DNA of 64,000 nt from Persicaria tinctoria. Taxonomy: Eukaryota > Streptophyta > Magnoliopsida > Caryophyllales > Polygonaceae. The notes under the pieces were generated by a model. It searched no databases, was not told the origin of the DNA, and saw only the letters and a program-made list of their open reading frames with translations. The position numbers and the translations under genes were made by a program. Shown piece after piece: positions 23,691 to 39,700 of this stretch. Within the stretch, counting starts at the first letter, position 1; each line of letters begins with the position of its first letter. The stretch is from contig JBANSL010000016.1 of NCBI GenBank assembly GCA_037127255.1, positions 4,466,501 through 4,530,500 of the forward strand, in the 5' to 3' direction.

Positions 23691-24876
23691 TGAAAAATAA
23701 AGTTAAAATGATAGTTAGTTTCCAATCTATTGCTTTTAAAGAATGATATGAGAAATCTGTTAAACCAAAAAACGCCTTAATATTCTCAAATAACTTAAAA
23801 ATTCTAAAAATCGAGAATCTATTGGAGATGCTCTAAGAGGTTAGTCATGTAGGAGTTATATGGAAAGGAAGTGGAAAGAGAGGACATCACACGTGAGTGA
23901 AAAAAGAGAGAGAAAGTGGGCTGCCAATTTATTTATTTTTTTAAGAAAAAATATTTAGGATGTATCTCATAAAGTAGCTTCTATATATATCCAATAACTA
24001 TAAAATATATAATATATTTAATGTTTTTGTACTATAAATTATTGTCAATTACTAAATCGGAAAGAAACAAAGTAAGGAGAAAGATTTCAGTCTCCGTATC
24101 GATGCAGATTGCTGAGAGACGTGGGAATTCCGTCTTTAGAGATTCGTCAAAGAAACCCTTTAGTTTTGGATAAGGTGTCGAGCTTCCATATCCAATGATG
24201 ATCAGCAAGGCTGGACTTGAGGGGATGCAAACGTGGCCTCCGCCTCGGGCAAAAAATTTAAAGGGGGCCCATTTTTATTTTTTCATAAGTATATGGATGT
24301 TTTTATAAGTAAGTTTAACTAAAACCATTATATTATATTGGTAAAAAATCTCATTCTTCCCTATTAGTTCATGATTCAATCTTATGTGTAACCCATTAAT
24401 TTGGTTACATTTTTTCCAACAAAATTTCATTTAATAATCACTGAAAAACCACCAATAAAATAGAAATTATCCATTATATATGGTTATGAAAAATAAACCA
24501 AATTTCATTAATGTTTTATTTCGTTTTATCTTGTGCAACTTCATATTTAAAAAAATTATATTTTCAAAAACCCTTTTTAAAAGAATAATTGCCCAAAATA
24601 AGAAATAAAAAAATATTTAAAACTACCCATATTGAGTTTATTTTTTATAAAAATAGCTAAATAAAATAAATGAACGAAATGATGAAGAAAATTAAAAAAA
24701 ATAAAATAGTAGAGGGTCCCATTTTTATATCCGGTATCGGGCATTTTAATTCTCAGGTCCGGCCTGATGATCAAACAGGTCATTCGGGTCGGGTTCCGGA
24801 ATGGTCCATTTGCTACTATCTCTCTCCTATCATTTGTGTAGACCGGACCGGGTTCGTCTCAAATGTCCGGTCCATA

Positions 24877-25009
24877 TTTTTCCCGCCAACAGTTCCCGCC
24901 AATTTACCACTCCCCGAATGCACATAGTAGTGGGGAAGAGCTTTTGCCGCTCATTTCCCCTTAACTCCGCGTCTCCGTCTGTTCTCTGAGAGCGAATCCA
25001 AAACCCTAA
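24877..25009 (+). promoter_or_regulatory. MCM5 promoter: two E2F-type sites and a telo-box
   Basis: TTTTTCCCGCC ends at 24887 and TTCCCGCC lies at 24893-24900, both matching the plant E2F consensus TTTSSCGC. A telo-box AAACCCTAA lies at 25001-25009, just before the ATG at 25037. E2F sites near the start are typical of plant MCM genes and imply G1/S-phase expression; telo-boxes are common in genes active in dividing cells. The motifs are seen directly; their function here is inferred. Confidence 0.75.
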
Positions 25010-25036
25010 TCGCACTAGAAGAGAGAAGGAAGCGAG

Positions 25037-29788
<4,752 letters not shown>

Positions 29789-30230
29789 CCTACGGTGTAA
29801 TTGACGTAATGCATACTCACCTCTCCAACCAGGTTCATGTTGGCTGGCCCAGAATTTGCTCTCATGTTGTACTTCATATACTGCAGTTATTAGTGAACCA
29901 TAAACATTTGAATCTTGTGACATGCACTAATCTTAAACTTTGTTTAAGAAGTAATTTATGCCTGTAAAGTTTGTTCCTTGATCTCTTACACCTTCACACC
30001 TTCATTGGTCACATCACAGGTATGGGTTTGGGAAAACAACTTTTTCCAGCCAATTTTTGGCTCATCAATTTCTTCCCCTATCCCTTTTTTAGAGCCCCCT
30101 AGATTATTTTACATACATCCTAAGAGAAGTAAGAGCTCAAGAGTCTAGTATTATACATCACATGTTTCCTTCACATAATAGTAAGTGTTGGACGGAATCA
30201 TTTTTCAGCCTCTGATACTTTAGATTCATC
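29789..30230. other. Short spacer between convergent gene ends (MCM5 3' UTR side)
   Basis: This stretch is downstream of the MCM5 stop and beyond the decayed C-terminal remains of the H+-ATPase. It is AT-rich and presumably includes the 3' UTRs of both convergent genes. No further gene is seen. Confidence 0.5.
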
Positions 30231-30231
30231 A

Positions 30232-30499
30232 TGAGTCATGACCTTTGAGAGTATGGAGTTTTTTCAGCCTGCCGACCTTCACAGGCATATCGCGGATCTT
30301 GCTTTTTAAACTTTGATATAAGTTGTAAGACATTCTAATCTATTGATTTGTGAAGTACATCATTCAGAATGCCATAGCTGCATTGCTTGCTCTTTGCTCT
30401 GTGATTTCAGGTCAATCCTTCTGTTCGACTTTGTAAACCATGAAGGGTACGCTGAGCCTCGCCCCATCGTGCCTCCTTATCATCCCCTCCTTTAATGGC
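30232..30499 (-). pseudogene. Decayed C-terminal regulatory (R) domain of the H+-ATPase gene
   Basis: Downstream of the in-frame stop of the neighbouring pump, minus-strand 30499-30407 encodes AIKGGDDKEARWGEAQRTLH and on to a stop after SRTEGLT. EAQRTLHGLQ is the start of the plant H+-ATPase R domain. A plausible acceptor (TGTAG) precedes it in the right phase. Further on, about 30287-30232 encodes GRLKKLHTLKGH followed by stops; RLRELHTLKGHVESVV is the conserved later part of that domain. The segment between the two has lost the frame. Exon remnants in correct order and orientation, but broken, show that an ancestral full-length tail has decayed. Confidence 0.75.
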
Positions 30500-30569
30500 C
30501 TACAGTCATTTTGTAAAAATAAGCAGAGAAGAGCCCTCAAAAGACAAGTTAAATGACTTTGTTACACAC

Positions 30570-33500
30570 CTAATTCATATTCTCAGCAGGGTTAAGGATG
30601 TAACGGGCGAGGAATTTCAACATGTCGAGAGGGATGTAAGTGATAACACTATATATCCATATCACTGCTGCCCATCCCCATCCGATGCCAGAAACATTAG
30701 CGAAGCCCCATTTGGCATATACAGCAATGAGAGTGGCAATCTAGCACAGAAGTGGACTAAAATGAGCAGAAGATAAAGACAGAAGTGTATATATATCTTA
30801 TCCTTGATATGAAGTGTGACTCTTGCATACCAGCTGAGCTACAAAGAAGGCGAAAAGGAGCAAGAAACCAGGGCATTCAAGAAACGACCAACTCCTTGAT
30901 CTAGTCACAAAGATGAGTGCCTGACTGATGATGCTCACTTGAAGGTACAACGCCGAAGTGAGCTCTGCATTGTTGTCGACAATATGCCTCACAGGAAAGT
31001 GTCGCTGAAAGACGAATGACATTAGTTGAGGCTTTATAAACTTGTTATGCCTAAATGTATTCGTTGTGTCGAGAACTCACTTGAATGAAGGTGGTTTCAT
31101 GAACCATCCAGAAGAAAAAGGCAGTATTCAGTGCCATATAAACTCCAAGGATGGTGCCAGTGACGAAGATTTCAGTGAGCTTCCATGAGTCGGGCCCCGG
31201 AGATGGTTTAACCCTGTCCTTTGAGATGGTCATGATGGTTCCATCATTCAGGACGGCGATGATCAACACCATAAAAGGACTGAAGTCGAATTTCCATATG
31301 AGAACGACGAGCAGAAACCCCAAGACGATACGAATAGTGATCGCAACAGCATAGATGGTATAGTTTTTCATCCTTTGGAAGATGGCCCGGCTTGTTAAGA
31401 CCGCGCTCACAATCACACTCAGCCCTGGCTCGGTCAGGACTATGTCTGATGCGCCTCTCGCTGCATCAGTTGAATCTGCGACTGCAATGCCTATGTCGGC
31501 CTTCTTCAGTGCCGGAGCATCATTGACACCATCCCCAGTCATACCAACTATGTGTTTCCTCTCTTGGAGCTTCTTCACTATCTCATACTTATGTTCTGCA
31601 TATGACAGTAAAAATTGCTTATTGGACAAAATAGTATTGTGTTGGTTTTGAGCAATGCTTATCAAGTACCAGGAAAGACTCCAGCAAACCCGTCAGCCCT
31701 TTCGATAAACTCTCCGATAGAGACCCCTGCAATCGTTCCATCCGAGTTTTCACTAAGGAGTGAAGACGAAGGATACATGTCGGTCGCCATGCCAAGCCTA
31801 CGCCCCGTTTCCTTACCAATAGCAAGCTGATCACCTGTGATCATCTTAACCTTGATACCGAGCTCAAGAGCCCTTCGGATGGTCTCTGCACTGTCTAGCC
31901 TTGGAGGATCAAATAGCGGTAAAAGCCCTACGAATTCCCATGGCCCTCCAGCACCTTCCTTGCTCTTCTCTGGAATCGTCTGTAGAAGGCAACAGCAAGG
32001 ATGAATTCAGGCTCATTTGGTATAATGTGCTGATTGCTGTTTAACAAATCTTACTTGTCTAGCAACAGCTATGCATCGAAGACCTCGGTTAGCATAATCA
32101 TCAATCGCCTTATTAGCCCTATCCCTCTCAGCTCCTTTGAGCTCACAAAGCTCAATTATCTATACACAAAAATCAACCACTTGTTAGCTTTACAAGTGAA
32201 TCATCAAACTCTAATGCACATGAATGAATCAATCTTACTTGTTCAGGAGCACCTTTGCTAATCCTATGCCAAGCTCCATCAGAACCAATGTAGGTAATAG
32301 CTGTTCGTTTGTCCACCGGATTAAACGGAAGGAAGTGCACTTCTTGGATTCCTTCTCTTGCCTATGTAATAATGCATTACATACTCGATAATTCATATGA
32401 CACTAAACTATGTGGATACACGAAAACTAGCAAGTTCGGTACCTCCTTTGGGTCGCTCAACGTATTGACAATCGAAGCATCAATGGCGTCTTGATTCTCA
32501 ACTCTAGAAGCCCTAGCAGCCAGCAAGATAAGGCCGTCTTTGTCAACATTCGCGGCAAATAGCTGCCATAAGACAAAGTATAACAGATCTTAGTGTGCTC
32601 CTTTGTTGTGAAAAAACATGTTTTTAGGAAGAGGTATGAACCTCAACCAAGGACTTATCAACTGAGAGCTTGTTGAGGGTGAGAGTGCCCGTCTTGTCGC
32701 TACAAAGCACATCCATCCCTGCCATTTCTTCGATGGCTGTCATCCTCTTTGTGATGGCGCCTTGTTGAGCCAGTCGGTGAGCACCAATAGCCATTGTTAC
32801 CGACAAGACGGTTGGCATAGCAATTGGAATGCCTCCAATGAGAAGTATGAGTAGGTTGTCAATACCCTCTCTATACTTCCTATGCTGGATCGGATACATG
32901 ACTATGATCTCGACCAGCATGCCTATTCCAATCGCGCAAATGCAGAAGTTTCCTATGGATGTCAATACCTATCCAACACACAAATATTCACTACTTGATT
33001 GAAAAGTTACCAAAACAAACAAACATCTGTAAGATCAATACCTTTTGGAAATTACCAACTTGGCTAGTACTATCAACCAAGTGAGCAGCTTTTCCGAAGA
33101 AGCTGTTCACACCGGTGGCAATGATCAAAGCCTCGATTTCACCTTGCTTACAGGTGGAGCCGGAGTAGACTGCCTCATCCGGATTCTTTGTCACAGGCAA
33201 GGATTCTCCGGTGAGGGCTGCTTGATCAATCTTGAGAGGGTCGCCTTCCAAAAGACGAGCATCAGCTGGGACGATATCTCCCAGCTTAATGCTAACCACG
33301 TCGCCTGGAACCAAGATAGACGCCTCTTGCTCCGACCATTTCCCATCTCTAAGCACCTTTTTGTCACAAACTTTCGTCGAATAAGCAATGTAACATATTA
33401 TCACTATCCATTGTAACATAATGTTGTAGGAAATTAACTAAGTACCCTTGTTTTAGGAGCAAGGTTTGCCATGAGAGCTGCAGCTGCATTCCCGGCATTG

Positions 33501-33959
33501 TTTTCTTCGATGAAGCTGATTGTTGAGTTCATAATGAGCAACACAACAATACCCACAAAGTCTTCAAAATCCGGAGGCTTGCCCTACATCATATACTCGT
33601 CGTTCGTGATCACTACTGTATAGATTTCTCAATAGATTCATTGTAGGAAAAAATGGTGTTTACCCCTCCATTGTCTAAAACAATGGCCATGATAGCTGCA
33701 GCTTCCATGACCCATGAAAGAGGATTCCACATGAAGCCCAAAAACATTAGTATTTTACAACTCTGCATTATAAACACGTTATCAGCACAGATAAACATTA
33801 ATCAGCACATCACGTCAAACAAACTCTCGTTCACCTTCTTCTCTTCAAGCTTGTTTGGGCCATAAACTAAGAGCCTCTTTTCGCCTTCTTCTGTTGTAAG
33901 ACCTTCTCTTGAACAACTGAGCTTTGCGAAAACTTCTTCCAATGGAATCCGCTCCTACA

Positions 33960-33990
<31 letters not shown>

Positions 33991-34089
33991 CATGATCATA
34001 GTAACATGAAAATCATACGTAAATCGCGTCTGATTACATACAAGATCAGCATCATCTTTCTTCTTAATTCCTGTGGTGTTGTCTCCCAT
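30570..34089 (-). CDS. AHA: Plasma-membrane H+-ATPase (P3A), lacking the C-terminal autoinhibitory domain
   Basis: This P-type pump exports H+ at the cost of ATP. Minus-strand exons: 34089-34042, 33954-33835, 33762-33664, 33583-33446, 33356-33042, 32968-32642, 32562-32443, 32361-32239, 32159-32055, 31979-31670, 31595-31081, 31004-30831, 30740-30570. They give 854 aa; family members are usually about 950. Visible motifs include the actuator box LTGES, phosphorylation site CSDKTGT (Asp at about 331), nucleotide-site KGAPEQ, hinge TGDGVNDAP (about 588-596) and LNDGTIM in TM6. Transmembrane segments through [12 protein letters not shown] and PLDMLKFL are present. The last codon of exon 13 is TAG, just before a GTGTGT donor, so translation stops right after the last membrane segment. 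The R domain and its penultimate-threonine 14-3-3 site are absent. The isoform is not assigned; the sequence recalls the pollen AHA6/8/9 group. It may be a constitutively active pump or an early pseudogene. Confidence 0.93.
33956..33991. repeat. (ACAT)n microsatellite in H+-ATPase intron 1
   Basis: About nine uninterrupted ACAT/TACA units lie immediately beside the acceptor of exon 2 on the minus strand. On that strand it reads TATG repeats running into the splice acceptor GTAG, so the repeat forms part of the acceptor context. Confidence 0.9.
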
Positions 34090-34770
34090 TCTTGCTACTA
34101 TAAACCTTGCCTAAGATGAAAAGAAAGTTGTAAGAAAAAAAAAATCCTTTATTTATTTTTTTCCTTAGGTTACCTTTTTTTTCTATATAGATTTGAAGAG
34201 TGTTTAAGTTACAAAGTTTAAAGATTTATTCAATTCAATTCAATCCAAACCACCCCTAACCATGCAGGTTTGGGATGAAGAAAAAATTGAACAACATAGG
34301 GTTATTTAAAAAGAAAAAGGAAAAAAAAAAGTGGTTTGCCCTATGCTAATATATATAGTCAGTTGTGAATGGGAGAGGAATTTGCAAATTGGCATCTTTA
34401 AGATCTTTGATAAAGAAAGATATTAACAATCTGATTATAAATCTCTTCTGTGGTCACCCAAATTTTACGTATTTTACTCACATTTTTTAGCCGTAGGCCT
34501 TTTTTAGTTTATTTGTTCTCCTCTTTTCATTTAGATGTAGTTCAACTTCTCCAAAATATAAACTCTTGTGTCCAACATCTAAGCTATTTTGTGATCCATT
34601 AACATACTATCAAATCTTACAATTTAACTGATAAGGATGATATGCAACGACCACTAGATATTGAATTTAAATCCCCTCTATATTATAATGGACCTAGCTT
34701 TATTTAGAACTTACTTTATTAGTACGCCAACGTTGACTTTTTAACCCGAAATTAAAAGCTATATAAAATA
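34090..34770. promoter_or_regulatory. Upstream region of the H+-ATPase gene
   Basis: This AT-rich sequence lies upstream of the start codon on the minus strand and should hold its promoter and leader. I see no unambiguous regulatory motif and no other gene. Confidence 0.35.
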
Positions 34771-34773
34771 TTA

Positions 34774-34996
34774 CTCCCTCCTATCATAAATGTAGAATTT
34801 TATACTTTTCTGCACGTAGTTTAAGAAGTTAAAAACTATATAAAATATTCAAATTTTTATATAATATAATACTTATCATTAATACTTATTATACTATAAA
34901 AAAATTTAATTAAAAAATTTAATATTTTATATAATTTTTACCTTCTTAAACTACGTGCACAAAATTATAAAATCCTACATTTATGATAGGAGGGAG
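34774..34996. mobile_element. Stowaway-like MITE, 223 bp, TA target duplication
   Basis: The ends CTCCCTCCTATCATAAATGT and its complement ACATTTATGATAGGAGGGAG are perfect inverted repeats, with TA on both sides (34772-34773 and 34997-34998). The interior mirrors GCACGTAGTTTAAGAAG against CTTCTTAAACTACGTGC, so the element folds as one hairpin. It has no coding capacity. Near-perfect arms suggest recent activity. Confidence 0.92.
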
Positions 34997-35276
34997 TAAT
35001 TTTTTTTTTGGACATATTATCATGTAAAAGGGTATAGTATACAAATTGGATAAATAGGAATGATATCTTGTAATTAGGGTACCCTCAATTTTTATAATCT
35101 GATACTATAAAAACATAAACAAGCTCGTATATTATATATATATATATTTAACTCTCATGTTTTTTTTTAAATAGATGCAGTATGAAGGTGGTTTTTTCTT
35201 TATTTTTTCACTGTTTTGATTTGCATATTTTCACGAGATAAAACTTACACGTTTAGCTTACATTATATGCTTATTG

Positions 35277-35670
35277 AGGGGCTTCGATTAGCATGGGAGG
35301 AAGGTTACAAGCATGTGATTGTGGAGTCGGACTCTAGGATTGCCATCACGCTCCTTCAGAAGGGAGTGGACCGTCACCACCCACTTTCTAGCCTGGTACA
35401 GCAGTGCCGGAGCTTACTGAGCCGAGACTGGGAGACCCAGTTGAGGCATGTCTTCAGGGAAGCGAACTCGGTCGTTGACTCCCTCGCGGCGCTAGCCTTT
35501 TCTTATCCTTTTGGTGTTCATAGAATCCTAATCCCGCCTTTAGAGGTGGAAGCTATTGTTGACGCGGATGCGAGGGGAAGGGCTACTCTCCGTTTAATTC
35601 CTGTGTAGCCCATGGATTCTATTTTTATTTGATGAGAGCCGCCTCTCACGTTTTCACACCCAAAAAAAAA
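35277..35670 (+). mobile_element. LINE 3' stub (RNase H C-terminus) with 10-bp target duplication
   Basis: A plus-strand frame encodes the end of a plant RNase H domain (EGLRLAWEEGYKHVIVESDS, then LRHVFREANSVVDSLAAL) and stops at RLIPV. A poly(A) run at about 35661-35671 follows. ATGCTTATTG occurs directly before the element (35267-35276) and directly after the poly(A) (35671-35680), a convincing target duplication. The copy is only about 390 bp, so it is extremely 5'-truncated. Confidence 0.85.
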
Positions 35671-35828
35671 ATGCTTATTGGGATTTTTTTTTGTTTTAGT
35701 TCAGTTTGATCGGGCTAAGCCACTTTCTATCGGAATTAACTACGACCCTTATTTCAAAAAAAGTATAGATATAGCTTTATAGTCAATATATGCACCAACT
35801 TGTGATTAATTACACCTATTTAGAAGAA

Positions 35829-36260
35829 TGGAAACTCCACGATTGGCTTTGTTATCCGAGATCATAAAGCAAATTGGGTCTCTATGAAGGGGGCTAGTGA
35901 AGGAATTTGTGAAGCTTTATAACTTAAATATCCAAAACATCGAAATAGAAGGTGACAACTTGTGCATTATTAATGCACTTAAAGACATTTGGAAATGCCC
36001 TTGGGAAATCGAGATGATCATTTCTGATTTCCTAATGGATCTCTGTCGATTTCAGACGGTCCATATTCGTCATGTGTTTAGGGAAAATTAATAGCGTAGC
36101 GGCTAGATTGACCTTTCTGGGTCATACAACCACTACCAACAACCCTATCACATATTTAGAACTATAAGTTTCCATCTGTGAGGATATTCTAGATTGGACT
36201 ATCGATGCGGCCTACTTTACCCTAATTGCTTTCCGTTTTCAAAATAATAAAAAAAAAAAA
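35829..36260 (+). mobile_element. Second LINE 3' stub (RNase H) with diverged target duplication
   Basis: The sequence encodes RNase H pieces (GFVIRDHKANWVSMKGAS, ICEAL, then NIEIEGDNLCIINALKD and VHIRHVFREN) with stops between them, and ends in an A-rich tail at about 36241-36260. The flanks ACCTATTTAGAAGAA (35814-35828) and ACCTAATTCAGAAGAA (36261-36276) look like a mutated target duplication. Stops and flank divergence make it older than the neighbouring stub, and it belongs to a different LINE lineage. Confidence 0.8.
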
Positions 36261-36464
36261 ACCTAATTCAGAAGAAAAAAATACCAATATTTAGACCCAT
36301 TACAAAATATACTGTATAAAACAAATATAATTTGTAATCTATTAATCACTGCAACGTAAAAATAGATACGGATTACTCTGAAGATGCTCTAGAAGAGGGG
36401 GGCCAGGCATCTGCTCTCTGGAAAGGCGTTTATTTGTCCAAGTCAAGGAGTTGAATTGGAACTC

Positions 36465-36494
36465 TCCCCCCACCCCCCACCCCCACCACCCCCT
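36465..36494. promoter_or_regulatory. C-rich tract in the VPS13M1 promoter/leader
   Basis: Runs of five to six C separated by single A or CA lie about 220-250 bp upstream of the VPS13M1 start. The complementary strand carries at least four G-runs with short loops, a pattern compatible with a G-quadruplex. A CT-rich leader follows (36500-36560). Confidence 0.6.
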
Positions 36495-36715
36495 GCGGAA
36501 TACTGTTTCTCTCACCCTCTCTCCCACCTCCCCTCCCTCGATCGTCTCCGTTTCTCTTCCTCTGGCTTCGTTAGGTTAATTTTGCAATCGCCGATTCGAC
36601 GAATCTCAGGCAGATATGCTATTTGGACGAACAGTGTTGGATGCCGATCACCTCTTCTTCTTCTCCGGTTTGATCGGACGGTGATTGCTCCGAGATCGTC
36701 TCTCCGTCTTCCACC

Positions 36716-39700
36716 ATGTTCGAAGCTCACGTACGTCCCTCCTCCTCTTCCTCCTCATTTCTCTTTCCGTACCTGTTTGTGCTAGGTTAGGTGTATTGGA
36801 TTTCGCGGCTAGCGATTTCTTGATTTTCGAATCAGTCCTGTTTTCACACTGTTGCGCGCTGGTGGAAGTTGCATGTGATGCGTGCGCGGCTACTCGAAAC
36901 AATTCATTGCTGTTCGGGTTTGATATCGCGCTCGCGTTGCCAATTAATAATGTATTGTGGGGGCATTTTCCCGCCCCCCTTTAATCATGATTTCTACTGA
37001 GGGAACCCTAAATCGGACAGACACTTTATATTGAAATGGCAATCGTGTTTCTGAACACAGTTTCCACTTACAGAGTGGCAAATGCTAAGTAAAAACTAAG
37101 TCAATTAGTGGCTTCCTCTACTCCATGTTTTTCAACTTCAATGCCCCTTTGATAAATCTAAATTCCAATTCAATCAATTGGTTTCTGTCTCGTGTTCAAG
37201 TCCTCAATTTCTGATGGCTCACCATCCAGTTCCAGGCTCAATTTGCCAATTCAACTTGTTTGCTATTGACTTTCTTATGAAGTTCCTCTTTATATAGTCA
37301 CTAGTCTCAAGGATATAGTCCAAGGTTCCGTGTGATACAGGCATGATGAAGAGGAGGGCAGCCTCAGAGGGGAACTAATGGGTTTCAAACATTGCTATGG
37401 GGCTATTGATTAATTATTATATTTTTGAATGCATATAGTTTTCCATAAAACATTTCCCAGAAGATGGCTAATGGAATATAAACGTATGAAGCACTCACTT
37501 TGCATAAAAAAAGGGGGCAGCCTCAGAGGATAGCTAATGAGTTTAGAACATTTCTAAAATATTATAGCTTTATCACATTTTTAACTATTTGTCAATGTTA
37601 GATGCCTGCTGTAGTCCAGTACTTTGATAATGTCAGGTACGATGTGCTTTGTGAGTTCACGAAAGATGGAGTTAGAAATCTTTGGCTTTGGAGAAAATTG
37701 TACTACTCTATTCCTGTTGACACTTTACACTGTCAAGAGTTTTTGTTTCAGATATGTTTTAGATGAATAATACATATGTTACAACCAAAAGAATAAAGAT
37801 GGGATGTGAATCTGTGATACAGACTTACTTTGCTTTTGAGAATGATTAGATATGCATCGGGCTAGCAATGTCTGAATATATCATACCCAGTGTCCTTCAT
37901 TATATTGGATGTAGCTGGAATTCTTTTAATTGATAAGAAGTAAAGAATAAGAAAACCTTATTGATCTTCACTTATTTTTCTTTTCGGGTTGCAACATTTA
38001 CACGTATATCGATCATGGATACACCATATGTCAAATGCTCAATCCTACGCCATGTCCTTTTGGACCTTCAGGGCATGACGCTAGATTGGGCACTGCAGGG
38101 TAGGGGGTTGTGGGGTGGGGGTTGGGGGGGGGGCGCGGCACTATATGAGTCCTACAGGGCTAGTATCCTTTATCCCCCCCTATTCTTTCTCTGTCTTGCT
38201 CTCCCTTGGTCCTTGTCTCTGTGGTTGTTTATATGACAATTTACCGGGGAAAGGGTGGGTGCACCTTTACCCCATACTATGCAGGGTCCATGCAGGCTCT
38301 AGAGATGCGTTCCATTCACTAATTCCTCTCTATTGTTCCGACTGTCATCCAGATTTTTTTTCAAATTATTAGATTTTATGGCTTTATATGTCCTTCTATT
38401 TTTAGAAACTATTTCAATTCACCATTTTCAGATCGTGAGAAGTATTGCATAATTTATAAAGAAGCGCATAATAGTTTTGCTGTTACATTTGGATGTAGGT
38501 GCTGCATTTGCTCCAAAGATATTTGGGCGAATATGTCCATGGACTGTCAGCAGAGGCTTTAAGGATCAGTGTTTGGAAAGGTTCGTCTCTTGGTTTGGTA
38601 AAAAAGTTTCTTCTATGGTGGATCAAACTATTTTTATGAAGCATGAGAAATATCTTGCAAGATGTGAAACTTAATTGCAAAAATATTTGTTGTCTTTTAA
38701 GTTGGAGAACAGTCATTCAAATCTGCTCAGCTGCTTGATAGTATGATAACCCGAAACGGAAAATGTACGGGGTTTCTCATTTATGAAATCAAAGAAACTC
38801 TGAAACTCCACAGAAACGCCGTGGAAACATTTCCAGAAGGCCAGATGGTATCAAGTTGATACCATCTTACTAATTGCCTTTTTTTTTCTACTCTGCTGAA
38901 AGATTTTACCTTGTCATGCCATGGTAGACTGCAGTTGACTAGCCTTTTTCCTTTTCCACTTGTTGGTTGTGATTTTGTGCATGAACAGTGGTTTATTGTT
39001 TGAACACCCTTAGCCACCTTTTCACGTTAATACTAGCAAAAGATGTTGAGGAGCTAGTTTTGTGCAAAGACATTTAATTTGAATAGTTGAAATCTGGTCT
39101 TCCAACTGTGTATCTGAAAGTTTTAACTGTCTGATGCAGTGATGCTAGTTGAATAATTGTTATGGGCCTGATGATGGGTCTGCTCTGGGCTGTATAGGGG
39201 CTTTAGACTGCTTACTCTAAGTACCCTTTTTTTATCTTAACAATTATGATTTTCAGGAGATGTTGTTCTCAAAGATTTGAAGTTGAAGGCAGAAGCATTG
39301 AATTCTCTCAAGCTTCCTGTTACTGTGAAGGCTGGTTTCATTGGTTCCATAACTTTAAAGGTACTGCATTAGCATATCTGTAACCACATCTGTGTTGTAA
39401 ATATGTCGACTTCATCACTCAACCAATTGCCTCAACCTTCCATGTTCCGGTTTCTTGGCTTCGTTGCCCTTTCATGTAAGCTATTGGACTGCTGATTGAG
39501 ATATGCGCGGTTAATTGTTATACTGGGCTGTATAGGCAAATTGTTTTGACTGAGATCTGTCCCTGAAGATTTATATGTAGTTCTTTTGAGTCATGTCATA
39601 GCGTGTAGTACTCCTATTTTGTTTGTATTTGTATTTGTATTTTTTTTTTTGTAACTTTATGCTATTTTTATTTTCAATTCGCATGACACTGCCACAGAAA

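Larger units (their letters stand above)
22276..24860. other. Intergenic region between DCL4 and MCM5
   Basis: The first 150-250 bp are presumably the DCL4 3' UTR. Beyond that the sequence is AT-rich. It contains one Tourist-like MITE (annotated separately), a short tandem repeat at about 23569-23690, and two patches (about 22680-22790 and 23290-23460) rich in GGGTCGGGT/CGGATTCGGG phrases of the kind found in degraded transposons. No protein family is recognisable. Confidence 0.45.
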
